Shown: positions 7,771-16,857 of the stretch, piece by piece
Numbering within the stretch: the stretch's first letter is position 1
Layout of the letters: each line of letters begins with the position of its first letter
Source of the DNA: Onstottus_B arcticum
GTDB taxonomy: Bacteria > Acidobacteriota > Blastocatellia > UBA7656
Direction: 5' to 3'
Length of the DNA: 64,000 nucleotides
Assembly (NCBI GenBank): GCA_038040485.1
Contig: JBBPIE010000007.1
Coordinates: 62,001 to 126,000, forward strand
Notes under the pieces: model-generated
Database searches by the model: none
What the model was told of the DNA's origin: nothing
Seen by the model: the letters and a program-made list of their open reading frames with translations, nothing else
Translations under genes and position numbers: made by a program

Positions 7771-9081
7771 ATGATCAACATACTCGAAACCAAGACCGAG
7801 GTCGGCAACTATTTTGTCTCCAACTATCCCCCGTTTTCTCTCTGGCAGCCGGACTACATCCCTGAGGCAATCGAAGCGCTGGATCAACCCCCGCGGACCG
7901 ACGAGCCGCTCGGACTTTATCTACACATCCCGTTCTGCCGCAAGCGCTGCAAATTTTGCTACTTCAAGGTCTACACCGACAAGAACGCTTCCGAGATCGA
8001 GCGTTACCTTGATGCGCTGATCAAAGAGAACGAGATTTATAGCCGCACGCGCGCCTTTCAAGGCAGACAGCTCAGGTTTGCCTACTTCGGCGGGGGCACG
8101 CCTTCATACATCAGCGACAAGCAGCTTCGCTATCTGGTCGAAGGATTGAACCAGCACGTGAGTTGGGAGAACGCCGAGGAAGTCACCTTCGAATGCGAGC
8201 CCGGCACGCTGCGAAAGTCAAAGCTCGAGACGCTGAAGGAAATCGGCGTTACGCGGCTCAGCCTCGGGGTCGAACACTTCAACGACGCCGTTCTCGAAGC
8301 TAACGGGCGCGCGCATCTCTCGCCCGAGATTTATCAAGCCTACCAGTGGGCCCGCGAGGTGGATTTCCCTCAGATCAACATCGACTTGATAGCCGGAATG
8401 ATGGGCGAGTCGGAAGCGATGTGGCGCGACACAGTAGGGAAAGCGATCGAACTCGAACCCGACTCGGTCACCATCTATCAAATGGAGCTGCCTTACAACA
8501 CGGTGATCTCGCGCGAGATGATCGAGAAGGGGCTCGATTCGCCGATTGCAGATTGGCCGACAAAGCGGCGCTGGGTTGACTACGCCTTCGAGCAGTTCCA
8601 GGAGCACGGCTACCGAGTCGCAAGCGCGTACACGCTTGCGACGACGAAAAAGCCCTGCCGGTTTATCTACACCGACGCGCTTTGGCACGGCGGCGATATG
8701 ATCGGGCTCGGTGTTTCGTCGTTCTCTCACTTCGGTGGCGTGCACTTCCAGAATGCTCACAGCTTCGAAGAATACGTTCGCCTGCTTGATAACGATCAGT
8801 TGCCGCTTCTGCGAGCGTTGTCTTTGACGCCGAAACAAAAGCTCATCCGCGAGATGATCCTTCAGCTCAAGACCGGCGCGCTCGACACCGCGTACTTTCG
8901 CCGCAAGTTCGGCGTCGAGATATGGAATGAGTTTCAGCCCGTGTACGAACGCTTGAGCCAGGACGATCTGCTCGCGCGGAACAATGGGACGATCGAGCTA
9001 ACGCGCAGCGGCCTGTTGCAGGTGGATAGTTTTCTCTCCGAGTTTTTTGAACCAGAATTGAGACCAGTTCGATATGCATGA
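7771..9081 (+). CDS. Radical SAM enzyme of the HemN/HemW-like (class C) group
   Basis: The 436-residue protein has the CX3CX2C cluster motif as CRKRCKFC (Cys56, Cys60, Cys63) and the SAM motif GGGTP at 107-111. A radical SAM barrel follows to about residue 280 (SLGVEHFNDAVL, INIDLIAGMMGE), then a HemN-type C-terminal winged-helix domain (about 345-425). Unlike true HemN, no fourth cysteine follows the motif (CYF), and the context is not a haem operon. HemN-like class C enzymes include methyltransferases and cyclopropanases of natural-product pathways, so coproporphyrinogen oxidation should not be assumed. It overlaps the next gene by 8 nt, so the two proteins probably act together. Confidence 0.85.
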   Translation: MINILETKTEVGNYFVSNYPPFSLWQPDYIPEAIEALDQPPRTDEPLGLYLHIPFCRKRCKFCYFKVYTDKNASEIERYLDALIKENEIYSRTRAFQGRQLRFAYFGGGTPSYISDKQLRYLVEGLNQHVSWENAEEVTFECEPGTLRKSKLETLKEIGVTRLSLGVEHFNDAVLEANGRAHLSPEIYQAYQWAREVDFPQINIDLIAGMMGESEAMWRDTVGKAIELEPDSVTIYQMELPYNTVISREMIEKGLDSPIADWPTKRRWVDYAFEQFQEHGYRVASAYTLATTKKPCRFIYTDALWHGGDMIGLGVSSFSHFGGVHFQNAHSFEEYVRLLDNDQLPLLRALSLTPKQKLIREMILQLKTGALDTAYFRRKFGVEIWNEFQPVYERLSQDDLLARNNGTIELTRSGLLQVDSFLSEFFEPELRPVRYA

Positions 9082-10426
9082 AACATCAACAGAAACGAAT
9101 ACGAATGTTTTCGATGTGATCGTGATGGGCGGGGGCCCGGCCGGCAGCACCATCGCCAGCATCCTCGCTCGCGAAGGCCGCAGAGTCGTCCTCTTCGAGA
9201 AGGAACAATTCCCGCGTCATCATATCGGCGAATCGCTGATGACCGATACTTATTTCACCTTCCAGCGGATGGGCTTTCTGGAGAAGCTCAAACAGAGCCC
9301 TTTTGTCGTCAAGTACAGCGTGCAATTCGCGAACTTCGCAGGAAGAGAGTCACGCCCTTTTTACTTCTTCGAAGCCAACCACCACGAGAGCGCGGTCACC
9401 TGGCAGGTCACCCGCGCCGTGTTCGATCAGATGCTGATCGAACACGCCGAAGAACAAGGCGCGTCCGTTTATCAAAAGACCCCGGTTAAACAGGTATTAT
9501 TCGACGGCGAACGCGCGTGCGGCGTCGAAGTGCAGATGCAGGACGGCTCGATTCAGCAGTTCAACGCGCAAGTCGTTGTCGACGCGACGGGTCAGAGCGC
9601 GATGCTGTCAAACAAGTTCGCGTGGCGCGTGCGCGATCCCAAGCTCAAGAAGGCCGTGCTCTATTCCTACTTCAAAGGCGCACAACGCGAGCCGGATCTG
9701 AACGGCGGCGCGACCCTTGTGCTGCGCACTCCTCCGGGGAGCGGTGGCTGGTTCTGGTATATCCCGCTCGAGAACGACATCACGAGCGTCGGCATTGTCG
9801 CCGATCCCGATTACCTGATGAAGGACCGCGGCAAAGACCTTGCGAAAATATTCGACGAAGAGATCGAGAAATGTGAATCGTGCCGAAAGCGCGTCTCCGG
9901 CGCCGAGCGCGTGGATAAGATTTATTCGATCGTGGATTATTCTTACCGATCGAAACAATGCGCAGGTGACGGGTTCATACTAATCGGGGATGCTTACGGG
10001 TTTCTCGATCCGATCTATTCGTCGGGCGTTCTACTGGCGCTCAAGATGGCCGAGCTGGCCGCCGACGCGATACACGACGCTTTCAACAGCAACGACTTTT
10101 CCGGCGAACGGCTTGGCCAGTTTCAATCCAAGCTTGATAGCGGCATCGAGTCCATGCGCAAGCTTGTGCATGCCTTCTACAGCGATGGATTCAGCTTTGC
10201 AAAGTTTCTTCAGAAGTACCCCGAGCACCGCGTCAACATCATCAACCTGCTAATCGGCGATGTCTTCAGGGAGGGTGTTGACGCTGTCTACGGGCCGATG
10301 TCGGAGTTCGCTGAGATTCCTCCGCCGCTCTATGAGGAAATCGCCAGCGCTGCAACTGCGGAAACGGACGGCGAGTCCGAGTCAGACGACGTTCTTTCCG
10401 CTCAATACGCATATTACAAGGATTGA
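9074..10426 (+). CDS. FAD-dependent oxidoreductase, flavin halogenase-like
   Basis: This 450-residue flavoprotein starts with a Rossmann dinucleotide fold (VIVMGGGPAGSTIA, residues 16-29), followed by FPRHHIGES (47-54). WFWYIP at 226-231 matches the WxWxIP signature of flavin-dependent halogenases, and Lys80 (VVKYSVQF) sits where phenolic halogenases have the catalytic lysine. The third FAD motif is GDGFILIGDAYGFLDP (about 298-313). Such enzymes use reduced FAD to chlorinate or hydroxylate aromatic groups. A geranylgeranyl-reductase-like oxidoreductase is the main alternative. Its start lies inside the 3' end of the radical SAM gene, indicating translational coupling. Substrate unknown. Confidence 0.8.
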   Translation: MHETSTETNTNVFDVIVMGGGPAGSTIASILAREGRRVVLFEKEQFPRHHIGESLMTDTYFTFQRMGFLEKLKQSPFVVKYSVQFANFAGRESRPFYFFEANHHESAVTWQVTRAVFDQMLIEHAEEQGASVYQKTPVKQVLFDGERACGVEVQMQDGSIQQFNAQVVVDATGQSAMLSNKFAWRVRDPKLKKAVLYSYFKGAQREPDLNGGATLVLRTPPGSGGWFWYIPLENDITSVGIVADPDYLMKDRGKDLAKIFDEEIEKCESCRKRVSGAERVDKIYSIVDYSYRSKQCAGDGFILIGDAYGFLDPIYSSGVLLALKMAELAADAIHDAFNSNDFSGERLGQFQSKLDSGIESMRKLVHAFYSDGFSFAKFLQKYPEHRVNIINLLIGDVFREGVDAVYGPMSEFAEIPPPLYEEIASAATAETDGESESDDVLSAQYAYYKD

Positions 10427-10444
10427 GACGCCCCGGGAGCGAGC

Positions 10445-10482
10445 GAACGAAAGGGTTCAGGGTGAACGAAAGGGTTCAGGGT
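10445..10482 (+). repeat. 19-bp direct repeat, two copies
   Basis: GAACGAAAGGGTTCAGGGT occurs at 10445-10463 and again at 10464-10482, between the oxidoreductase gene and the small secreted protein. The role is unknown; a replication-slippage duplication is enough to explain it. Confidence 0.8.
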
Positions 10483-10532
10483 GACTCAATCTCATGACTG
10501 AAACCGTTTCGCAAAAAGAGGAGGATGATCCT

Positions 10533-10901
10533 ATGAAAACCATCACTCGTTCCCTGGTAGGGCTAATCTTACTAATCGGGCTAGCCGTTTCCGCTCAAGC
10601 CCAGAACCCTGCGGTCAAGATGAAGGCAGGACCGCCGCCGGAATTGATCTCGTATTCGCTCCAGAACCTCGGCGCTGCGACGATCACCATTAACACCGCA
10701 GTGTTAATGGTATTCGACGCGAAAACCTGCAAGAGACTGTGCGTCTCAAGAAACTCGGTAAACAAGAGAATCACCAAGTGCAAGACCCTGGACGGGCAGA
10801 TACGCTGTCCGCAGCCGCTGCCTCAAGCTTCCGGGTACATCTACTATCTCAAGATTCTCCACAGCGGGGGCCAGACTGAGAACTGGCTATATGTGCCGTA
10901 G
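10533..10901 (+). CDS. Small secreted hypothetical protein
   Basis: A 122-residue protein with a clear signal peptide (SLVGLILLIGLAVSAQAQ, cleavage after AQA at about residue 24). The mature part has four cysteines, including CKRLC, and likely forms a small beta domain. An in-frame ATG at 10494 exists, but AGGAGG at about 10519-10524 places the ribosome at 10533, where the signal peptide begins. The middle of the gene contains a perfect 11-bp inverted repeat (10686-10711), which encodes TITINTAVLMV. Function unknown. Confidence 0.7.
   Translation: MKTITRSLVGLILLIGLAVSAQAQNPAVKMKAGPPPELISYSLQNLGAATITINTAVLMVFDAKTCKRLCVSRNSVNKRITKCKTLDGQIRCPQPLPQASGYIYYLKILHSGGQTENWLYVP
10686..10711. repeat. 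Perfect 11-bp hairpin inside a coding region
   Basis: ACCATTAACAC (10686-10696) and GTGTTAATGGT (10701-10711) pair around CGCA. Stem length and the 4-nt loop match the REP-like hairpins at 21917-21997 and 22649-22670, which also end in TTAACAC-type sequence. It lies inside the secreted protein gene. Confidence 0.7.
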
Positions 10902-10918
10902 CCGGTTGTGTTGAGACT

Positions 10919-10948
10919 GAGACCCCGTCGCCCAAGAGACGGGGTCTC
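10919..10948 (+). terminator. GC-rich hairpin after the small secreted protein gene
   Basis: GAGACCCCGTC / GACGGGGTCTC form an 11-bp perfect stem with an 8-nt loop, 18 nt past the stop codon. No T-run follows, so termination is plausible but not certain. Confidence 0.5.
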
Positions 10949-11106
10949 ACGCCGTATTGAGTTTCCGTGACGGTCGCAAGCGAAGGACTCGCGATCTACA
11001 ACCTCTCGCCAGCACTGATCGCTCGCTGCCCTTGTTCATCGGCTCGATCACCCAGGTGAAATAGAATCCTGACCGACACCCGCTTAGCCAGGCACCCCAA
11101 CCATCT

Positions 11107-12369
11107 ATGGCCAGCTTCAAGCTGCTAATCCTACAGATCGGGACCATCCTCCTAGTCGCACGGCTTGTTGGCTGGCTGTTCGGTAAGCTTCGTCAACCGC
11201 GTGTCGTCGGCGAGATGCTCGCAGGGATACTGCTTGGGCCTTCGCTGCTGGGCTGGCTGGCTCCAGCGCTATCCTCCTCTCTTTTCCCGCCCGACAGTCT
11301 TGGCCACTTGACCGCGCTAAGCCAGGTCGGTCTCCTGATCTTCATGTTTCTGGTTGGCCTCGAGCTTGATCTCGGACATCTTCGCGAGCTGGGTGGAGCA
11401 GCCGTGATGACAAGTCTGGTCAGCATCGTCGTACCGTTCATCCTCGGCTCCTCATTTGCCGTCTATCTTTATCCAAGACTATCCGACCCGAGCGTCAGCT
11501 TCGCCGGCTTTGCTCTGTTCATGGGCGCGGCGATGAGCGTGACGGCATTCCCGGTGCTCGCTCGAATTCTGACCGAGCGCAACATGCTGCGCACCAGAGT
11601 TGGCTCCGTAGCGATCGCCTGCGCCGCTGTGGACGACGTCACCGCGTGGTGCATCCTCGCCGCGATCGTCGTCATAGTTCGCGCTTCAAGCCTGGAACTG
11701 CCCGTGTGGCTGACCGTGAGCGGCCTCGCCGCATTCGTCCTGGTGATGGTCTTTGTTGTGAGGCCCGTCCTGCGCCGGCTCGAGATGACCTATGAAAGGC
11801 GTGGCAATCTAACGCAGGACCTGATTGCCATGATTCTGTTGGTTGTCCTGGCCTCAGGTTTGATAACGGAGTTCCTGGGAGTTCACGCTTTGTTTGGGGC
11901 TTTCTTGGCTGGAGTCGTAATGCCCAGGCACGGCGAATTGTCACGAGAGCTTTCGGAAAAGTTCGAAGCGCTCATAGTTGTGCTTTTGCTTCCGATCTAT
12001 TTTGCGCTTACCGGATTGCGCTCGAGTATCTTTCTGATCACCGGCGCGAGCATGTGGCTCTACTGTGGCGTGATAATCCTGCTGGCGGTCGCTGGCAAGC
12101 TGGGCGGCTCGCTGCTTTCGGCTCGCCTGAACGGCATGTCATGGCGCGAGTCCGCAGCGGTGGGCATCCTAATGAACACTCGCGGACTGGTCGAGTTGGT
12201 CATTCTGAATATCGGTCTTGATCTTGGAATTCTCTCGCCGCCGCTGTTCTCGATAATGGTTCTGATGGCCCTGGTCACCACGTTGATGACGACGCCCTTG
12301 CTGACCTGGATCTACCCGAGCGCGATGCCAGACTCGTTGAAGGCGGAAGGCGTCGCGCGTCCGCAGTGA
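11107..12369 (+). CDS. Cation:proton antiporter, CPA2 (Kef/NapA type)
   Basis: The 420-residue inner-membrane protein has about twelve to thirteen hydrophobic segments and the CPA2 pattern. GEMLAGILLGPSLLGWL (about 36-52) lies in the first repeat. GAAMSVTAFPVLARIL (about 139-154) and CAAVDDVTAWCILA (about 171-184) carry the ion-binding region; the adjacent Asp-Asp of VDDV corresponds to the paired acidic residues of electrogenic Na+/H+ exchangers. A late NTRGLVELVILNIG segment is also typical. No RCK/TrkA-N regulatory domain is attached, so it is short compared with KefB/KefC. It probably exchanges Na+ or K+ for H+. Confidence 0.9.
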   Translation: MASFKLLILQIGTILLVARLVGWLFGKLRQPRVVGEMLAGILLGPSLLGWLAPALSSSLFPPDSLGHLTALSQVGLLIFMFLVGLELDLGHLRELGGAAVMTSLVSIVVPFILGSSFAVYLYPRLSDPSVSFAGFALFMGAAMSVTAFPVLARILTERNMLRTRVGSVAIACAAVDDVTAWCILAAIVVIVRASSLELPVWLTVSGLAAFVLVMVFVVRPVLRRLEMTYERRGNLTQDLIAMILLVVLASGLITEFLGVHALFGAFLAGVVMPRHGELSRELSEKFEALIVVLLLPIYFALTGLRSSIFLITGASMWLYCGVIILLAVAGKLGGSLLSARLNGMSWRESAAVGILMNTRGLVELVILNIGLDLGILSPPLFSIMVLMALVTTLMTTPLLTWIYPSAMPDSLKAEGVARPQ

Positions 12370-12464
12370 CCGGCCGTCTGTGGCGTTCCAAAGTGAAATG
12401 AAATGGAACTCTTCCTGAAATCAACCTGCAGCGCCTACGGAGTTCGTGACTGGCAAAAGTGAAA

Positions 12465-12493
12465 GCGGGCTGGAGCAACAAGCCCCAGCCCGC
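12465..12493. terminator. Hairpin between convergent genes
   Basis: GCGGGCTGG and CCAGCCCGC pair around a short loop, lying between the 3' ends of the antiporter gene (rightward) and the TonB receptor gene (leftward). It could end transcription from both sides. No long T-run is present. Confidence 0.6.
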
Positions 12494-12521
12494 ATCAGAA
12501 ACAGAATCCAAAGCCACAACC

Positions 12522-15500
12522 TCAGAAGGAATAACGCAGACCGAACTGCATCACTCGGGGCGACCCCTGGATGCTGTCCAGTTTTCCGAAGCCGCTCTGC
12601 GGATCATTGGTGGTCACCTGTGAGTCCTGACTCAGTCCCAGATTGGTCCTCGTTGCCACCCGAAGCGTCAGCCGCTGAGTGTTTGTAACGTTGAAGACCT
12701 CCCATCGGAACTGGAGCTTGTGTTTCTCGTTGTAGGGCATCGAGAAGCTCTTATCCAGTCCCATGTCCAAACTGACATATCCGGGAAGTCTCAGCACATT
12801 GCGGTCCCCCGTTTCTCCCGGAAACGCATTTCGAAATGCGTTGTAAGCAGCCTTCGGGTCAGAGAAGAGATTGGGATCTTCCTTCCCGCCACGAGTCGGA
12901 GAAGACTGGAAGGGGGCGACTCGAACGCCGTTGCTTTGCACGTTCCAGTTGGTAGCCCACTGCGCTGCGTCGAAGGGCGATTGAACCGGCAGTCCGGAAT
13001 TCCATCGGAAGATTCCAGTCAACTGCCAACCTCCGGCCAGGGCATCGACAAATCCCGGAGAATCGCCGAGGAATCGATGGCCCCTTCCTACTGGAAGCTG
13101 CCAAAGACTGTTTGCGTTGATGATGTGCCTGACGTCGAAATCAGACGCAGCTTTGTTGTCCTGAGGCCGCAACGGATTCAGGATGAACGCGGAGCCGTAA
13201 GCACCGCTTACTTGCAGCCCGGACGCATCGTCGGTCGAGTGGGACAACGTGTAGTTGAAGTCGAACTGCAAGCTGTTCCTGTACCGCTCGCGGATGCTCA
13301 GCGTGGCTGCATGATAGTCGGAAGATCCAATCGTGCTGAACGTCGAGAGCGCGGCATATTGCGGCTGGAAGAACATGTTCGGGAAAACTCCCAGATCGTC
13401 AATCAACAACTGGACGAACGTCCAGTCCAGAACGTCGAAAAAGCCGAAGCCCAGAAAATCCTCTCTCGCTACGATCGCATACACAGACTGCGTGGACGAA
13501 AGCGAAGGATCGCCCCAGAAATTGTCTCCGAGGTTCGGAAACAGGTTTTCGAAGTAGGGGATCTTCTGGACATTGTCTAGTGGCGTGTCGGCCAGTCGGA
13601 GCCGGGCCACCTTTCCTGCGGCGGAATACCAGTCATCGCCGGACTTGGGATCCTTGAGGTTGTTTAGCGCCATTATGTCGCGAGTCGCGAGAAGGTGTCG
13701 CGCTTTGCGGCCGATATATGACGCTTCGGCGAAAAGTCCGCCTTTGATCTTCCTTCCATAAGAGACATTCCAACTGTAATTGACCGGCGCGATGATCTTG
13801 TCGTCGAGCGACGATTCGATGCGCTGATCTTCATCGGCCGGAGTGATGAGCGGGAACTGCAGCGATGCGGGAGTATTGAGTTGAGGCAGCCCGCGCACGC
13901 TCTGCCCGAAGCCCGTAAATAGCGGTCCCGGGCGCGTGCTGACGTTGAAGGTGTTGGCCGCTATTTGCTGATTGGAAGTGAACCCCAGCGTGCTGTTCAA
14001 ATCGAACTGGACGGCTAGCTGCTGGCCGATGTGATCGTTGGTCATCGCGAATCCGCCGCGGATCACCGCGTCGCCATCGCTTCCAAACAGCTTTCGCAGC
14101 CAGGTTTTTTTGAAGTTCGGCGACCAGGCCGCAGCTACGCGCGGCTGGAAGTTGTTCGTGTCCCAGGGGTAGTAGCCGTCCTTTCCATTTGCAGGTCCCG
14201 CAAGGTCAACTTCTATCGAGTCGTTAAACGGCTTGCCCTCCAATGCGCTTGCCTTTCGCTTCTCGAAGTAATCGTTGAGACTGGTCGTCGGTTTGACCTG
14301 CAACCCGTTTGTCTCGTAAACCGGACGGCTCAGTCCATAACGAAGTCCGAGCGTGAGAGTAAGATTTGGGTGCAGCTTCCACGAGTCTTGCGCGTACCAA
14401 TCGTACTCTTCGGTGGCGAAAGTTCTGGCCAGACCCAAACCGGACGGCAAGAGCGTGCCGTCTATATCGAAGTTGAAATTGGCGCCGTAGTCGGAGAATC
14501 GCCCAATGACGGCTGAGACGGCGCTCCTCACGTCCGAGGTGAAGCCGCCACCGATTTGCGACGCAAAGGGCCTTGTCAATATCGCGCCCGAGGAATCATA
14601 AAAAGAGGGGTTGGCTGACGCGGAGTCGAAGGCGTTCGCTGTCGAATTGCGATTGTTGCGAATGATCCGGATGTTTGTGCCAAACTGAAAACCGTGATCC
14701 CCCTTGTTCCATGACACATCGTCGGTGAAGTTGTGCACGGGAGTCGTGCGTGAAAACGTGCGGCTGAATGCCCGCGGCGTGAAGACGAACCGGAAGTTTA
14801 TGAAGTTCTGGTCCGAATCGCCGAAGCTCGTGAACCCCAGACGGGTAAGGCCATACTTGAAGTCATTGATCAGGCTCTTGTTGACCGCCCAGGTATGCCC
14901 AACCACGAAGCCAAAAGGGTGCGACCAAAAGCTCGGCGACGGAGTATCGGGAAACTGCGGAGCAAAGCTCACCAGATCCTGCTGATAGTTCCCGCGGAAA
15001 AACAGCATGTGTCTCGCATCGCTGGTCAGGTTGTAGTCCAATCGCATGATGTTGGCGTTGAAGTTGACGGAGGTTGGCGCGTTGAACCGAAACCCTCCCG
15101 TATTGAGGCCGTCACCCTCGCTGGTGGCGTTAGCCGGATACTTCGCCGCCGCGGCCGCCAGAACCGCAAGGCCTACGGGATTAACGCCGACAAGCGGGAA
15201 GAACCCGTTGATGTCGCTTGCCGTGAGAGTGGTGATGCTGCCCGAGGGACTTGGAAAACGTACTTCGCCGCGGCCAAGACTTGCCAGCGGGACTACTCGC
15301 ACCACGCTTTCCTCCGCCGCATCGCGCCGGCCTTCATAGTTGTAGAAGAAGAAGAAGCGATCCTTCTTAATCGGCCCGCCAAGCGAACCGCCGAACAGAT
15401 TCCGCAAGAGTTTAGGGCGCGCGATTCCCTCGCCCGTATCCGGATCGATCGACCGGTTGTTAAAGAAATCGTTGGCGGTTGTTACCGTGTTGCGGTGAAA

Positions 15501-16295
15501 GGCGTACAGGTTGCCGCTGAATTGATTTGTCCCGCTTTTCGTAACCAAAGCGACCTGCGCTCCGCTCGATCTGCCCTGCGTCGCATTGGGGTTCGTGGTC
15601 GTAACGCGGAATTCCTGCGTTGAGTCGGGACTCACACGAAGGACGCTCGAAAAAGCCTCGTCGGTTTGCGGATCGAGGCCGGTCTGCTGTTCGTTGACAT
15701 CGATTCCGTCCAGCGTGATGTTGGCCTGGTCCGCACGCGAGCCGGTGACCGTCCCGTCAGGAGTGACGCCCGGTTGCAGGCTCAGCAAAGCTACCACGTT
15801 TCGCGATTCCAAAGGCAACTGGGTGATCTGGGCGTTCTGAAAGTTGTTGCCGAGCGTCGCGTCCTGTTTGTTGAGAAGCACATCAGCCGCGCCCGCGGAA
15901 ACCGTCACCTGTTCGGTTACGTTTCCGACTTCGAGCTGAATGTCGATCGATGTGGGGTTATCGACGAGCGCCGATATTGCGTTAAGCACCGATTTCTTGA
16001 AACCCGTGACTTCGACCTCGACCCGATAAACTCCGGGCGAGATAAGGTCGAACACAAAGACGCCCTTGTCGTTGGTCGTCTGAGTGCGGGCAGCATTCGT
16101 TTCATTGCTCGTCAATGTGACCTGCGCGCCTGCCACCACCTGTCCGTTCGGGTCCAGAACGGTGCCGCGCACAGAAGATTTTCCTGATTGTGCGGGAACG
16201 CTTCCGGTTATCATCAACGTCATAAGAAACGCGCTCCAGAAAGACCGGGCGCGCCTTCCAATCAAAGCAGGTCGATGTGATTTTCTTTCCTTCAC
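12522..16295 (-). CDS. Oar-type TonB-dependent outer-membrane receptor
   Basis: About 1257 residues. A signal peptide (FWSAFLMTLMITGSVPAQ) leads into a carboxypeptidase-regulatory-like beta domain (VRGTVLDPNGQVVAGAQVTLT, about 35-120). A plug region follows (NITLDGIDVNEQQTG), then a long beta-barrel ending in RYSF with a terminal phenylalanine, as expected for outer-membrane barrels. Such receptors import large ligands with TonB energy and are numerous in Acidobacteria. I chose the GTG at 16293-16295 because GGAGG (16304-16308 on the minus strand) lies 8 nt upstream. In-frame ATGs at 16310 and 16340 are alternatives. No regulator or SusD-like partner is adjacent, so the ligand is unknown. Confidence 0.9.
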   Translation of the reverse strand: MKERKSHRPALIGRRARSFWSAFLMTLMITGSVPAQSGKSSVRGTVLDPNGQVVAGAQVTLTSNETNAARTQTTNDKGVFVFDLISPGVYRVEVEVTGFKKSVLNAISALVDNPTSIDIQLEVGNVTEQVTVSAGAADVLLNKQDATLGNNFQNAQITQLPLESRNVVALLSLQPGVTPDGTVTGSRADQANITLDGIDVNEQQTGLDPQTDEAFSSVLRVSPDSTQEFRVTTTNPNATQGRSSGAQVALVTKSGTNQFSGNLYAFHRNTVTTANDFFNNRSIDPDTGEGIARPKLLRNLFGGSLGGPIKKDRFFFFYNYEGRRDAAEESVVRVVPLASLGRGEVRFPSPSGSITTLTASDINGFFPLVGVNPVGLAVLAAAAAKYPANATSEGDGLNTGGFRFNAPTSVNFNANIMRLDYNLTSDARHMLFFRGNYQQDLVSFAPQFPDTPSPSFWSHPFGFVVGHTWAVNKSLINDFKYGLTRLGFTSFGDSDQNFINFRFVFTPRAFSRTFSRTTPVHNFTDDVSWNKGDHGFQFGTNIRIIRNNRNSTANAFDSASANPSFYDSSGAILTRPFASQIGGGFTSDVRSAVSAVIGRFSDYGANFNFDIDGTLLPSGLGLARTFATEEYDWYAQDSWKLHPNLTLTLGLRYGLSRPVYETNGLQVKPTTSLNDYFEKRKASALEGKPFNDSIEVDLAGPANGKDGYYPWDTNNFQPRVAAAWSPNFKKTWLRKLFGSDGDAVIRGGFAMTNDHIGQQLAVQFDLNSTLGFTSNQQIAANTFNVSTRPGPLFTGFGQSVRGLPQLNTPASLQFPLITPADEDQRIESSLDDKIIAPVNYSWNVSYGRKIKGGLFAEASYIGRKARHLLATRDIMALNNLKDPKSGDDWYSAAGKVARLRLADTPLDNVQKIPYFENLFPNLGDNFWGDPSLSSTQSVYAIVAREDFLGFGFFDVLDWTFVQLLIDDLGVFPNMFFQPQYAALSTFSTIGSSDYHAATLSIRERYRNSLQFDFNYTLSHSTDDASGLQVSGAYGSAFILNPLRPQDNKAASDFDVRHIINANSLWQLPVGRGHRFLGDSPGFVDALAGGWQLTGIFRWNSGLPVQSPFDAAQWATNWNVQSNGVRVAPFQSSPTRGGKEDPNLFSDPKAAYNAFRNAFPGETGDRNVLRLPGYVSLDMGLDKSFSMPYNEKHKLQFRWEVFNVTNTQRLTLRVATRTNLGLSQDSQVTTNDPQSGFGKLDSIQGSPRVMQFGLRYSF

Positions 16296-16310
16296 CGTGT
16301 GTGCCTCCAT

Positions 16311-16830
16311 TCCTCTTAGCCGCGATCTGCTTCGGATCACGGCTGAGCCTGAGTGTTGATCTGACTCGTCAAAGTCAGACTTGAAGATGCCTGAAGACTC
16401 GGCGCGCAGTGCGCATACTCAAGGCATCAAGATGTAGCCTGATACCAACGTTGCGGGCGCGTCAAGATTCGGGCAACCGATTGCGCCCGCTGCAACTGCA
16501 CTTCCCTAGATTCACTCAAACCGGGGATCTCAGGGTGGCTCTTTGTGCGTCCACTCTTGGCATTGATAGTCCCAGGATCGATAAGATGGGCACATCATAA
16601 GACCGCGCGCCCGTTGAGTCAAATGCGCATTGCGAGTTTTGGAAGGCTCACAATCGAGCGGGCAGACCGCCGAACTGGCCGGCTGGTGCGCTGACTTGCG
16701 CGCGGACTTACGCGGCGTGCGCGCCACCCCAACCGAGGCGGTCGCATTACCTTCTTAGTAACGGATTTGTCCGTGCCGGCGGCCCGCAAGAAAAGGGATT
16801 CGTTACTACGAAGCCCACTTCATCGGGCGC
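16311..16830. other. Intergenic region upstream of the TonB receptor
   Basis: About 520 bp with no gene. Near the receptor start there is a hairpin AGCCGCGATC / GGATCACGGCT (16318-16343) and a TCTGACT / AGTCAGA inverted repeat just beyond it, either of which could affect the leader of the receptor mRNA. Nothing else stands out. Confidence 0.4.
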
Positions 16831-16857
16831 CGAGTGTTCCGCGATGGAATACCTGTC

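Noticed and set aside
7771..9081. Oxygen-independent coproporphyrinogen oxidase (hemN) as a haem-pathway gene
   Set aside because: The fourth cysteine is missing and the partner is a halogenase-like enzyme, so the pathway call is not supported.
12720..13580. Long plus-strand ORFs inside the TonB receptor gene
   Set aside because: Antisense shadows of a GC-rich coding frame.
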